The notes: generated by a model from the letters alone, not told the origin. Shown: positions 1-8,668, counted from the stretch's first letter. The stretch: DNA of 64,000 bases from DAIQRJ01 sp963708795 (GCA_963708795.1 CAVPUH010000012.1:409063-473062), one strand, 5' to 3'. A program made the numbers and translations.

Positions 1-1
1 G

Positions 2-1297
2 AGGCACGTCCTGGCAGCCGAGGCACGGTTGCTCGCCTGGGTACAGGCCGGGATGGCGGCGACCGTGAACGAGTTGACGCTGTGCCCGCTCACTTCCCGG
101 GTTCCGAACGCGCGGACCGATGACCCGCAGGAGTTCGCCGTGGAGGAGGTCGCCCTGATCCTGCGGGTGTCTCCGGGAACGGCCGGCCGGATCGTGGACG
201 CGGCCTACGACGCGGTGGTGCGTCATCCCGGCCTGTGGCGGGCCTGGCGCGACGGCGAGGTGGATGCCCGGAAGGTCGCGGTCGTGGGTCGGGTGACGAG
301 TCCGTCGACGGCAGAGCAAGCGTCGACCGTCGATCGCATCCTGCTCGACCGGACGGCTCCGGCCGCTGGAGGGTGGAGCGCCTGGGAGCAGACGGTGCGG
401 CAGGCACCGAGATCACTGCAGCACCGGGCGGAGGTCGCGCTCGCAGCAATCGACGCCGATGCGGGGTGGGTGCGAACAGCGTCGGCGCTCCAGCGTCGGC
501 GACTCGTCGGTGGGGCAACCGAAGGCGTCCTGGGTGTCGCGTTCCTCGCCGGCTACGACCTGCCGATCGCCGACGTCGCGGCGGCGTACCAGCGGGTCGA
601 CGGGATCGCGCGGGGCATCAAGCGTGCCGGTGATGACCGGTTGCTGGATCAACTGCGAGGCGACGTGTTCATCGACCTCTTGCTGGGCAACGAGCCGCGG
701 ACGGACGGCTCCAGCAGTGCAGCAGTCCAGGCCAGCGGTGGCCGGGGAGTCGATCTGGTGGTGTCGGTCGAGGTGTTGGCCGACCTGGAGGCCTCGCTGA
801 AAGTCGGTCGGACCGCTGAGGTGGCCGGGTTCGGGCTGGTCCCGGCTGACGTCGCCGCGCGGCTGGTGGCCGAGGCGGCTCGCCGGCCGAGTAGCTGGTG
901 TCTGACCGGGGTCGAGGATGACGGACGGGTCGTCGCGCACGTCCGCACTCAGCATGACCCCACGACGGCGATGCATGACTTCGTCGAGGGACGCGATCGC
1001 GAGTGCCGCTTCCCGGGCTGTGCCCGAGCGGTCGCCCGGTGCGATCAGGACCACACGATCCCGTGGGAAGCGGGCGGGCCCACGTGCCCGTGCAACCTGG
1101 CGCCTTTGTGTCGACGTCACCACCGCCTCAAACAGGCGCGCTGCTGGCGCGTTGAGATCGACCCGAACACCAACGACGCCGGCTGGACCTCCCCGCACGC
1201 CGTCCAGGTCGTCGATTTCGCCTGGCGAGGACAGCCCGCAAGCCGACAGAGAAGCGAACCTCCGCCATGGTCGATCGCCACCGCTCCGCCCTACTGA
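2..1297 (+). CDS. DUF222/HNH endonuclease-domain protein, 5' truncated
   Basis: The frame is open to the left edge, so the N-terminus is missing; an internal TTG at 29 is probably not the true start. The visible part has a helical DUF222 (REP13E12-like) region over roughly residues 1-310, then a C-terminal HNH nuclease fold near residues 325-375 with the spacing CRFPGCARA, CDQDHTIPW, and CNLAPLCRRHH. The HNH Cys and His residues are all present. Families of this type are multicopy in actinobacteria and their role is unknown; mobility or DNA processing has been suggested. It stands alone, about 100 bp upstream of a citrate synthase on the same strand. The domain call is secure; function is not. 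Confidence 0.85.
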   Translation, partial: RHVLAAEARLLAWVQAGMAATVNELTLCPLTSRVPNARTDDPQEFAVEEVALILRVSPGTAGRIVDAAYDAVVRHPGLWRAWRDGEVDARKVAVVGRVTSPSTAEQASTVDRILLDRTAPAAGGWSAWEQTVRQAPRSLQHRAEVALAAIDADAGWVRTASALQRRRLVGGATEGVLGVAFLAGYDLPIADVAAAYQRVDGIARGIKRAGDDRLLDQLRGDVFIDLLLGNEPRTDGSSSAAVQASGGRGVDLVVSVEVLADLEASLKVGRTAEVAGFGLVPADVAARLVAEAARRPSSWCLTGVEDDGRVVAHVRTQHDPTTAMHDFVEGRDRECRFPGCARAVARCDQDHTIPWEAGGPTCPCNLAPLCRRHHRLKQARCWRVEIDPNTNDAGWTSPHAVQVVDFAWRGQPASRQRSEPPPWSIATAPPY

Positions 1298-1352
1298 CCC
1301 CGAAGCGCAGGAAGCGCGCGTGGGCTCGATCACGTCCGACGTGCAATATGGA

Positions 1353-1393
1353 CAGCATCAATGTTGACGCTGTGAATCCGACCGCAGGATCGT
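1353..1393 (+). promoter_or_regulatory. promoter and dyad upstream of citrate synthase
   Basis: A near-perfect inverted repeat, CAGCATCAA-TG-TTGACGCTG at 1353-1372 (9-bp arms, one mismatch), overlaps a -35-like TTGACG at 1364-1369. After 18 bp comes a weak -10-like GATCGT at 1388-1393, 7 nt before the ATG at 1401. The arrangement suggests a leaderless promoter whose -35 lies under an operator. The repeat is seen; the repressor is unknown. Confidence 0.45.
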
Positions 1394-1400
1394 CGCGAGC

Positions 1401-2624
1401 ATGACCACCACAGCCACATCGACGTCCTCCAACCAGACGGCGATCGACGGTCTCATCGACGTCCCCCGCGGCCTGGCCGGGGTCGCGGTCGCCGAGACCG
1501 CGATCGGCGACGTCCGCGGGGGCGAGGGCTTCTACCACTACCGGCAGTACGACGCGACCCAGCTGGCTCGACACCGCGGCCTCGAGGAGGTGTGGGCCCT
1601 GCTGGTCGACGGCGAACTGCCCGACCCGAACGGGTCCGCGGCCTTCGCGGCCGAACTCGTCCCGAGCCGCCGGCTGCCCGACTCCCTGGTCCCCGTCCTC
1701 CGTGCGGTCGCGGCCGCGACGACGGACCGGACGGATGCCCTCTCCGTTCTTCGGACGACGCTCTCGGCCGCCGGAACCACCTTCGGGCTGGCGCCGCTGT
1801 GGGACGGCGACGAGACCTCCCGGCGGGCCGACGTCCTGGCTGTCGCCGCGATCGTCCCGAGCCTCCTCGCCGCCGTCCACCGGCTGCGTCAGGGCCTCGA
1901 CCCGATCCCGGCGCGTGACGACCTGGGCCACACGGCGAACTACCTGTGGATGCTGCGAGGTGAGGAGCCTGCCGCGGCCGACGTCACGGCACTCCAGCGC
2001 TACCTCGTCACCACGGTCGACCACGGTTTCAACGCCTCCACCTTCACCGCCCGCGTCGTCGCCTCGACGGGCGCGGACGCGGCGGCCTGCTCCGTGGGCG
2101 GGATCGGCGCACTCTCCGGCCCACTGCACGGGGGAGCGCCCAGTCGCGCGCTCGACATGCTCGACGAGATCGGCACCCCCGACCGGGCCGAGCCGATGGT
2201 CCGCGCCAAGCTCGAGGCGGGCGAGCGCATCATGGGCTTCGGGCACGCGATCTACCGGGGCCCGGACCCGCGGTCGCTGCTGCTCCGCGAGACTGTCCAG
2301 GAACTCGCCGCCACCGCGCATCCTGACGACGCGGCGCTCGTCGAACTGGCCACCGCCGTGGAAGCCGCGACGCTCGACCTGCTGGCCGAGCTCCGTCCGA
2401 ACAAGGCGATGGGCACGAACGTCGAGTTCTACGCAGGTGTCCTCATGCACATCGTCGGCGTGCCGCGCAGCCTGTTCTCGGCCACGTTCGGGGTCGCACG
2501 GAGCATCGGCTGGTCCGCGCACGTGCTCGAACAGACCCGGGATCGCAAGATCGTCCGGCCGAGTGCTCGTTACGTCGGCCCGTCGCCGTCCCGGTCGGGC
2601 GGGAACGGCGACGCTCCCGTGTAG
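1401..2624 (+). CDS. citrate synthase / 2-methylcitrate synthase family (citrate synthase 2 type)
   Basis: This 407-residue protein condenses acetyl-CoA (or propionyl-CoA) with oxaloacetate at the entry of the TCA or methylcitrate cycle. It starts with the family-typical segment IDVPRGLAGVAVAETAIGDV, has the catalytic-region His in GPLHGGAP and in MGFGHAIYRGPDPR, and the conserved Asp-containing NVEFYAGV near residue 335. No N-terminal HTH is present, unlike the convergent paralogue. The ATG at 1401 is chosen because a -10-like box sits 7 nt upstream. Its 3' end overlaps that of the paralogue by 55 bp. Citrate versus methylcitrate specificity cannot be told from sequence alone. Confidence 0.88.
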   Translation: MTTTATSTSSNQTAIDGLIDVPRGLAGVAVAETAIGDVRGGEGFYHYRQYDATQLARHRGLEEVWALLVDGELPDPNGSAAFAAELVPSRRLPDSLVPVLRAVAAATTDRTDALSVLRTTLSAAGTTFGLAPLWDGDETSRRADVLAVAAIVPSLLAAVHRLRQGLDPIPARDDLGHTANYLWMLRGEEPAAADVTALQRYLVTTVDHGFNASTFTARVVASTGADAAACSVGGIGALSGPLHGGAPSRALDMLDEIGTPDRAEPMVRAKLEAGERIMGFGHAIYRGPDPRSLLLRETVQELAATAHPDDAALVELATAVEAATLDLLAELRPNKAMGTNVEFYAGVLMHIVGVPRSLFSATFGVARSIGWSAHVLEQTRDRKIVRPSARYVGPSPSRSGGNGDAPV

Positions 2625-3838
2625 ACCGCGCGCGGCCGGAATCTCAGCCGGTGCCGGTACTCCTCGATGGCGTGCCCGACGACGCCGGCGAGCCGGGCCA
2701 GCCCGAACACCAGCTCGCCCGCATCGTCGGGGAGCTCGGCGCAGACGACGAACGCCGCCAGGGCGAAGTCGACGTTCGCGTCGTGGCCGGTGAACCGTGT
2801 CCCGGCGGTCAACGTGGCGTCGACCAGCGGCCATCGTGGCGAGTCGAGATCCGCCACCAGGTCGAGCAGCGTCTCCGCCCGGGGGTCCGTCCCCACGTAC
2901 ACCTTGTGCCCGAAACCCGGGAGCGACGCGTCCGCCGCACCCGCCGCCTCCGCCACGGCCGATCGCGGGTCGTCGGACCGGATCGCGGCCTGCAGCATGT
3001 GGGCGGCCGGCGTACTCGTGCGGCCGTGCAGCGACCCGCTCACGGCGGCCAGCCCGGCCAGAGCCACCAGGTACGGGTCGCTCCACGCACTCGCCGCCAC
3101 TCTCGCGGCCAGCGTGGACGGCGCAAGCTCATGATCGGCGAGCAGCACCAGGGCCGCGTCCGCCGTCGCCAGCTCGGCGTCCGACGGTGCCCGCGGCGAC
3201 AGCGACGCCCACAACCGGTGCACGATCCGTTCGCCCACCGGGTCGCCGAGCCGCGGTTGCGCGTGGACGCCGGCCGCGATCATCGTGCGGCCCGCGGATC
3301 GCACGTGCTCCACCCGTCGGTCGGCTCGGGCCGGGTCGAAGCCGGCCGCCACGGTCAAGGCGAGCCTGGTGCGGTCCATCCGGGTCGTCGCCGGTCCGGT
3401 GGTCGCGGCCACGGCTGCCGAGATCGCCTCAGCGGTCGGCCCGTCCAGCGTCCACGGCCCGTCGTCGGGTGCGGTGTCCCACAGCAGCGCCGCCACGTCC
3501 TCGAACGTCGAGGTCCGCGCCAGAGCACCGGCGTCGTGACCCCGGTAGTACAACCGGCCGGCCGGATCCAGCATCGTCAGCTCGGTCTCGACGTGCACCT
3601 CGAGGGCGCCCGCACGACCACCTCGTCGGTGCCGGGCCGCGACCTGCTCCACCGTGCGCCGATCGAACTCCGACCGTCGGCCACCGGTGCGGTCGGTCGC
3701 CGGGATCGCCTGCAGCAGACCACGGCTGACGTAGGCGTAGACCGTCTCGATCTTGACCCCGAGGATGTCGGCCGCCTGCGAGCTGCTGACGCGCGCCGAC
3801 GTGCCCGGTCCCGGAGGCGGCGCTGCGCTCACGTTCAC
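2570..3838 (-). CDS. citrate synthase with N-terminal MerR/excisionase-like HTH
   Basis: The protein has about 422 residues. Residues 15-65 form a helix-turn-helix of the excisionase/MerR type (SSQAADILGVKIETVYAYVSR), followed by a citrate synthase body with RLYYRGHDAGAL, the catalytic His region GSLHGRTS and PGFGHKVYVGTDPR, and NVDFALAAF. The HTH fusion is a known actinobacterial citrate synthase subtype; whether the HTH binds DNA or only mediates oligomerisation is not known. GTG at 3838 overlaps the stop of the upstream PspC gene (GTGA), implying translational coupling; GTG at 3832 is the alternative. The tail overlaps the convergent paralogue. Confidence 0.85.
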   Translation of the reverse strand: MNVSAAPPPGPGTSARVSSSQAADILGVKIETVYAYVSRGLLQAIPATDRTGGRRSEFDRRTVEQVAARHRRGGRAGALEVHVETELTMLDPAGRLYYRGHDAGALARTSTFEDVAALLWDTAPDDGPWTLDGPTAEAISAAVAATTGPATTRMDRTRLALTVAAGFDPARADRRVEHVRSAGRTMIAAGVHAQPRLGDPVGERIVHRLWASLSPRAPSDAELATADAALVLLADHELAPSTLAARVAASAWSDPYLVALAGLAAVSGSLHGRTSTPAAHMLQAAIRSDDPRSAVAEAAGAADASLPGFGHKVYVGTDPRAETLLDLVADLDSPRWPLVDATLTAGTRFTGHDANVDFALAAFVVCAELPDDAGELVFGLARLAGVVGHAIEEYRHRLRFRPRAVYTGASPFPPDRDGDGPT

Positions 3839-4017
3839 TGCTGCGGAATGAAGATCCACAGCACGAGGTAGAGCAGGACCTGCGGGCCCGGCAGGAAGAG
3901 CGACGCGACGAAGAGCACGCGCACCACCCAGGGCGGTACGTCGAAGCGCCGGGCGATGCCGACACACACCCCGGCGATCATCCGACCGTCTCGAGGGCGG
4001 ACCAGACTCTGACTCAT
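3835..4017 (-). CDS. PspC-domain small membrane protein
   Basis: A 60-residue protein consisting of one PspC domain: a basic N-terminal patch (SLVRPRDGRMIAGVCVGIAR) followed by a hydrophobic stretch of about 28 residues (WVVRVLFVASLFLPGPQVLLY), so a single- or two-pass membrane peptide. PspC domains occur in phage-shock/envelope-stress proteins, but also in many orphan actinobacterial peptides. ATG at 4017 is preferred over an upstream alternative at 4056 because AGAGAGG lies about 8 nt upstream. Its TGA overlaps the GTG of the HTH-citrate synthase, so both are translated from one message. Confidence 0.75.
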   Translation of the reverse strand: MSQSLVRPRDGRMIAGVCVGIARRFDVPPWVVRVLFVASLFLPGPQVLLYLVLWIFIPQQ

Positions 4018-4134
4018 GGCGGATGCCTCTCTGTGAGGATCCCCCGATCCTGGCACGGCCGGCCCAGCGCGCGTCGTGGCGGGGACGCTCAGCCGGCCCC
4101 AGGGTGAGAACGGTGGTGCGGTGGTCGGTGGTCT

Positions 4135-5001
4135 TCAGACCCCGATCGGGTGCCACACCGTCTTCGTCTCGACGAACGTCGTCATCCGGGACAGGGCCGG
4201 GGCGTCGAGCCACTGCTCCTCGTCCCGCGCCGGCCGGCGAACCCGCTTGAGGTTGACGGCGGCGGCGCGTTCCCAGTCCGCGGCCTGTTCCGCGTCGGCA
4301 GCACCGGTGAGATCGATCCCCCCGACGCCTGTGTGCTCCGCCAGCCACGGCGCCACGGCAGCCGGGTCGGCGCTGAGCAGATTCACCACGCCGGCCGGCA
4401 CGTCGCTGGTGGCGAGCACCTCGGCCAGGGTGAGCGCCGGCACCGGCCTGGGGCGGCTCGTGAGGACCACGGCGGTGTTGCCGGTCACGACGACCGGAGC
4501 CAGCACGCTGGTCAGCCCGAGCAGACTCGACCGAGCGGGGGCGACCACCGCGATCACTCCGGTCGGCTCTGGCACCGAGAAGTCGAAGTACGGGCCGGCC
4601 ACCGGGTTCGCGCCGCCGACCACCTGTGCGAGCTTGTCCGCCCAGCCGGCGTACCAGACCCAGCGGTCGATGCTCGCGTCCACGAGTGCCGTCGCACGTG
4701 CACGGGTGCCGCCCTCGGCTGCGAACACGTCGGCGGCGAACTGATCGCGGCGGCCCTCGAGCACCTCGGCGACGCGATAGAGGATCTGCCCGCGGTTGTA
4801 CGCCGTCCGCCCCGCCCACCCGGCTCCAGCCTTGGTGGCGGCCTCGACCGCGTCCCGGGCGTCCTTGCGGGTCGCGTCCGCGACGTTCGCCAGGAACCGG
4901 CCGCGGTGATCAGTGACCTCGTAGGTGCGGCCGGACTCACTCCGTGGGAAGGCGCCACCCACGAACAGCTTGTACGTCTTGCGGACGTCGAGGCGGCTCA
5001 T
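4135..5001 (-). CDS. truncated aldehyde dehydrogenase paralogue without catalytic cysteine
   Basis: This 288-residue protein covers only the NAD-binding half of an aldehyde dehydrogenase. It begins KTYKLFVGGAFPRSESGRTYEV and contains WVWYAGWADK and GVIAVVAPA, but lacks the catalytic Cys region and the C-terminal half. It ends with TKTVWHPIGV, a deliberate-looking terminus rather than a frameshift. The ATG at 5001 overlaps the stop of the full-length dehydrogenase (ATGA). The trio deoC, full ALDH and short ALDH recurs in other actinobacteria, so this is likely a conserved non-catalytic or regulatory partner. Whether it forms a heteromer with its neighbour is inference. Confidence 0.85.
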   Translation of the reverse strand: MSRLDVRKTYKLFVGGAFPRSESGRTYEVTDHRGRFLANVADATRKDARDAVEAATKAGAGWAGRTAYNRGQILYRVAEVLEGRRDQFAADVFAAEGGTRARATALVDASIDRWVWYAGWADKLAQVVGGANPVAGPYFDFSVPEPTGVIAVVAPARSSLLGLTSVLAPVVVTGNTAVVLTSRPRPVPALTLAEVLATSDVPAGVVNLLSADPAAVAPWLAEHTGVGGIDLTGAADAEQAADWERAAAVNLKRVRRPARDEEQWLDAPALSRMTTFVETKTVWHPIGV

Positions 5002-6455
5002 CGGTGCGCACCCTCGGTGTCGAGGTAGGCCGCCAGTCCGTGCCGGCCACCTTCGCGGCCGTAGCCCGACTCCTGGTAGCCGCCGAACGGGCTCGCGGGG
5101 TCGAATCGGTTGAACGTGTTCGCCCAGACCACGCCCGCTCTCAGCTTGTCGGCCATCCAGAGGATGCGGGAGCCCTTCTCGGTCCAGACGCCGGCGGAGA
5201 GCCCGTACGGCGTGTTGTTCGCCTTGCTCACCGCCTCGTCGGGGGTACGGAACGTCAGGACCGACAGGACCGGGCCGAAGATCTCCTCGCGGGCGATGCG
5301 ATGCGACTGGCTGACGTCGGTGAAGACCGTGGGTGCGAAGAAGAAGCCCCTGTCAGGCAGCTGACAGGGCACGCTCCAGCGGGTGGCGCCCTCGTCCTCG
5401 CCGGCCGCGACCAGAGCGGTGATCCGGGCGAGTTGACCAGCGGAGTTGATGGCGCCGACGTCGGTGTTCTTGTCCAGGGGATCCCCGACCCGCAGCGTCG
5501 ACATGCGTCGTTTCACCCGGTCGACCAGCTCCGCCGCCACGTTCTCCTGCACGAGCAGTCGCGATCCCGCGCAGCACACCTGCCCCTGGTTGAAGAAGAT
5601 CCCGTCGACGATGCCCTCGACGGCCTGATCGAGCGGGGCGTCGTCGAAGACGATGTTGGCTGCCTTGCCGCCGAGCTCCAGAGTCAGCGACGTCGACGTG
5701 CCGGCGACCGCGCGGGCGATGCTGCGCCCGACCTCGGTCGAGCCCGTGAACGCGACCTTGTCGACGCCCGGGTGGGCGACGAGAGCGGCCCCGGTCGCGC
5801 CGGCTCCGGTGACGATGTTCACCACCCCCGCGGGCAGGTCGGCCTGCTGGCAGATCTCGGCGAACAGCAGCGCCGTCAGCGATGTCGTCTCGGCCGGCTT
5901 GAGGACGACGGTGTTGCCGCACGCCAGCGCCGGGGCGATCTTCCAGGCCAGCATCATCAGCGGGAAGTTCCAGGGGATCACCTGGGCGGCCACCCCGAGT
6001 GGCCGCGGGTCGGCCCCGTAGCCCGCGTACTCGAGCTTGTCCGCCCAGCCGGCGTGGTAGAAGAAGTGCGCGGCCGCCAGCGGCAGGTCGACGTCGCGCG
6101 ACTCGCGGATCGGCTTGCCGTTGTCGATCGACTCCAGCACGGCGAGTTCGCGGGCGCGCTCCTGGAGGATCCGGGCGATCCGGTACAGGTACTTGGCCCG
6201 CTCGGCACCCGGCATCCGCGCCCACACCCGGTCGTAGGCGGAGCGGGCCGCGGCCACCGCCCGATCGAGGTCGGCCGGTGCCGCGGTGGCGATCCGGGCC
6301 AGCGGCTCCTCGGTGGCCGGGTCGATCGTGGTGAACGGCGTCCCGGTGCCGTCGGTGAACGTCCCGTCGACGAACAGCCCGTAGCTCGGGGCGATCGACA
6401 CGATCGATCGTGACTCCGGAGCGGGCGCGTAGTCGAACGGGGCGAGTGCTGGCAC
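4998..6455 (-). CDS. aldehyde dehydrogenase (NAD-dependent)
   Basis: A full-length 485-residue aldehyde dehydrogenase. The NAD-binding motif VIPWNFPLMMLAWK, the catalytic Glu in LELGGKAANIVFDD and the nucleophile Cys in NQGQVCCAGSRLLVQ are all present, as is the late motif EEIFGPVLSVL. Its place directly after deoC suggests that it oxidises the acetaldehyde released by deoxyribose-5-phosphate aldolase. GTG at 6455 follows GGAGGAG about 11 nt upstream. It is translationally coupled to the short ALDH downstream. Substrate is inferred from context only. Confidence 0.9.
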   Translation of the reverse strand: MPALAPFDYAPAPESRSIVSIAPSYGLFVDGTFTDGTGTPFTTIDPATEEPLARIATAAPADLDRAVAAARSAYDRVWARMPGAERAKYLYRIARILQERARELAVLESIDNGKPIRESRDVDLPLAAAHFFYHAGWADKLEYAGYGADPRPLGVAAQVIPWNFPLMMLAWKIAPALACGNTVVLKPAETTSLTALLFAEICQQADLPAGVVNIVTGAGATGAALVAHPGVDKVAFTGSTEVGRSIARAVAGTSTSLTLELGGKAANIVFDDAPLDQAVEGIVDGIFFNQGQVCCAGSRLLVQENVAAELVDRVKRRMSTLRVGDPLDKNTDVGAINSAGQLARITALVAAGEDEGATRWSVPCQLPDRGFFFAPTVFTDVSQSHRIAREEIFGPVLSVLTFRTPDEAVSKANNTPYGLSAGVWTEKGSRILWMADKLRAGVVWANTFNRFDPASPFGGYQESGYGREGGRHGLAAYLDTEGAHR

Positions 6456-6515
6456 GGGGATTCGGGCTCCTCCGGTGGGTAGGTAGGTGCAGGCGTCGGG
6501 GCGGTTACTGCTGGA

Positions 6516-7547
6516 TCAGTCCGTCGCCACGTAGTCCGCGCCGACGTAGTGGCCCGAATCGAGCCGCATGCGCTGCCGAAGCAGGTCGTCGAGCAGGCTC
6601 GAGGCACCGAAGCGGAACCAGGCCGGATCCAACCAGTCAGCCCCGGCGATCTCGTTGACGACCACGAGGTAGCGGATCGCGTCCTTGCTGGTGCGGATGC
6701 CGCCGGCCGGTTTGACGCCGACCTGACGGCCGGTGGCCAGCCGGAAGTCGCGCACCGCCTCGAGCATCAGCAGCGTGACCGGCAAGGTGGCGGCGGGGGC
6801 CACCTTGCCGGTGGAGGTCTTGATGAAGTCGGCACCGGCGAACATGGCCAGCCAGGATGCGCGACGGACGTTGTCGTAGGTCGCGAGCTCGCCCGTCTCC
6901 AGGATCACCTTCAGGTGGGCGGCGGTGCCGTCGGGGCGCCGGCAGGCCTCCCGCACCGCCACGATCTCGTCGAACACCAGGCCGAGCCGGCCCGCCAGGA
7001 AGGCACCGCGGTCGATGACCATGTCGATCTCGTCCGCTCCGGCGGCCACCGCATCGCGGGCCTCGGTGAGCTTCACCCCGAGGCTCGTGCGTCCGCTCGG
7101 GAACCCGGTGGCCACGCTCGCGACCAGCACGCCCGACCCGCGGAGGGCGTCCCGGGCCACCGGCACCATGTCGGAGTAGACGCACACGGCCGCGGGGCGA
7201 GGCCCGTCCGGTCGGTCGACGTCCGGACGCACGGCCCGGGCGCAGAGCGCCCGCACCTTGCCCGGCGTGTCCTGCCCTTCGAGCGTGGTCAGGTCGATCA
7301 TCGAGATGGCCAGGTCGATGGCGAACCGTTTCGCCGAGGTCTTGATCGAGCGCGTCGCCAAGCCGGCAGCCCGCGCCTCGAGCCCGACCTGGTCGACGCC
7401 GGGAAGCGCCCGCAGCCGGCCACGCAGCTCGGATTCGTCGAGCAGCGGATCCACCGGCCACGTCCGCCGCGCTCGATCGAGGCCGCGGGTCGGCACCGAC
7501 CCGCGCGGCGCCCTCCGCCCGCGTGCTGGTTGCGTCCACGCGGTCAT
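6516..7547 (-). CDS. deoC: deoxyribose-phosphate aldolase
   Basis: DeoC cleaves 2-deoxyribose-5-phosphate to glyceraldehyde-3-phosphate and acetaldehyde in deoxynucleoside catabolism. The Schiff-base lysine lies in ADFIKTSTGKVAP and the second active-site lysine in QVGVKPAGGIRTSK. At about 343 residues it is longer than the bacterial norm (about 220-260) because of an N-terminal extension of roughly 80 residues and a C-terminal tail. The ATG at 7547 is chosen; the alternative at 7601 would overlap the start of the divergent gene. It leads an operon with the two aldehyde dehydrogenases. Confidence 0.9.
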   Translation of the reverse strand: MTAWTQPARGRRAPRGSVPTRGLDRARRTWPVDPLLDESELRGRLRALPGVDQVGLEARAAGLATRSIKTSAKRFAIDLAISMIDLTTLEGQDTPGKVRALCARAVRPDVDRPDGPRPAAVCVYSDMVPVARDALRGSGVLVASVATGFPSGRTSLGVKLTEARDAVAAGADEIDMVIDRGAFLAGRLGLVFDEIVAVREACRRPDGTAAHLKVILETGELATYDNVRRASWLAMFAGADFIKTSTGKVAPAATLPVTLLMLEAVRDFRLATGRQVGVKPAGGIRTSKDAIRYLVVVNEIAGADWLDPAWFRFGASSLLDDLLRQRMRLDSGHYVGADYVATD

Positions 7548-7586
7548 TGAAACACCCGCTTCGGACGTCGCCGACCCCTGCTGAGG

Positions 7587-7592
7587 CACAAT
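7587..7592 (+). promoter_or_regulatory. CACAAT -10 box, leaderless start of the PH-domain gene
   Basis: CACAAT is followed by 7 nt (CACCGCC) and then ATG 7600. No Shine-Dalgarno sequence is visible. Confidence 0.55.
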
Positions 7593-7599
7593 CACCGCC

Positions 7600-8283
7600 A
7601 TGGCCAGGAAGAAGATCGTCGAGACCTACGGCTCGACCTCCCAGCGTGTGGTCGGGTGGGTCGCGTTCACGATCGTCGTCGTGTTCCTCGTCGACGTCGC
7701 CATCCAGTGGGCCGGGCGCGAGGCGTGGGTGCCGGCCGCGGTGGCGCTGCTGATCGGCGTGCTCGTGTGGATCACCTCGATCCGCCCGCTCGTGATCGCC
7801 TACGAAGGCAGCCTCCGGGTTCGCAACTTCCTCAAGACCGCCGATCTCGACCTCGCCGCCATCGAGAGCGCCGAGCTACGGGGCGAGCTCATCATCCATC
7901 CGGCCGATCACGAGCTGACACCGGTCAAGGCGATCGCGGTGTCGGCGCGCCGGCCGGATTCGACCCGGGGTATCGGCGGCATGCGCAACGCGTTCGGCAT
8001 GGGCGCCGGCCAGAACGCCGCCATCGGGACCGAGCTCGACGTCGCCGGTCAGCCCACGGCCTCACCCGCGACCCAGGCGACCAGGACGGCGGCGAGCCAG
8101 CGCCCGACCAAGGGCGACCACGCCAAGGGCAAGTACGCGGTCGACCGCATCGAGGCGATGGCCACCAAGGCGCGCAACCTGACGCCGGAGCAGGTCGACT
8201 GGAAGGTCTACTGGGCGATCCCCGAGTGTGTGGGTCTGGCCGTCGCGGTCGTGTTGTTCGTCCTGGCGATCGCCCTGCGCTGA
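7600..8283 (+). CDS. membrane protein with PH-like domain
   Basis: A 227-residue protein with two hydrophobic helices near residues 18-60, a soluble middle part starting IRPLVIAYEGSLRVRNFLKTADLDLAAIE that resembles the actinobacterial bacterial-PH (low-molecular-weight antigen 6 type) domain, an Ala/Thr-rich linker near residues 145-175, and a C-terminal helix (VGLAVAVVLFVLAIAL). The role is unknown. The ATG sits 7 nt after a CACAAT box, so a leaderless transcript is likely. It is divergent from deoC and converges on a DUF6221 gene with an 8-bp gap. Confidence 0.6.
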   Translation: MARKKIVETYGSTSQRVVGWVAFTIVVVFLVDVAIQWAGREAWVPAAVALLIGVLVWITSIRPLVIAYEGSLRVRNFLKTADLDLAAIESAELRGELIIHPADHELTPVKAIAVSARRPDSTRGIGGMRNAFGMGAGQNAAIGTELDVAGQPTASPATQATRTAASQRPTKGDHAKGKYAVDRIEAMATKARNLTPEQVDWKVYWAIPECVGLAVAVVLFVLAIALR

Positions 8284-8290
8284 CAGCCGG

Positions 8291-8668
8291 TCAGGGTCGC
8301 CACTCGGGCTCGTAACCCGGGCGATCCGTGTACGTCAGAGCCAGCGCTCGCAACGTGCCGCACGGCCAGCGTTCAGGGGTGGAGTCGCCGTGGGCCGGGT
8401 AGCCCCACTTGCCGACGACGCAGGTGTCGCAGACCCCGTCCCCCACGACGGGATGCAGTTCGACGATGCGGCGTTTCGCCTCGCACTCGGCCAACGCGCG
8501 GTCGGGGCTCCAGAGCTCCTGATGAGCGCCGGCACCAGGCGTGTCGCCGTCGGCGAACGCCGCCCAGTTCATCCGGTGCCCGAGGTCGGTCGTCTGGTCG
8601 ATGGCGTGCTCGGCCACCCGTTCGTCCGCGGCGATCTGCACGAGGAGCCACGACGAGAGTTCGCTCAT
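8291..8668 (-). CDS. DUF6221-like small protein
   Basis: This 125-residue protein resembles the DUF6221 family of streptomycetes and relatives. Recognisable parts are an N-terminal helical SELSSWLLVQIAADERVAEHA, a central ALAECEAKRRIVELH and the terminal PCGTLRALALTYTDRPGYEPEW. Two Cys in DGVCDTCVVGKW may bind metal. ATG at 8668 gives the family-typical start; an upstream in-frame GTG at 8704 would add 12 residues. Function is unknown; the family is common near mobile and regulatory loci, but nothing here shows its role. Confidence 0.55.
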   Translation of the reverse strand: MSELSSWLLVQIAADERVAEHAIDQTTDLGHRMNWAAFADGDTPGAGAHQELWSPDRALAECEAKRRIVELHPVVGDGVCDTCVVGKWGYPAHGDSTPERWPCGTLRALALTYTDRPGYEPEWRP

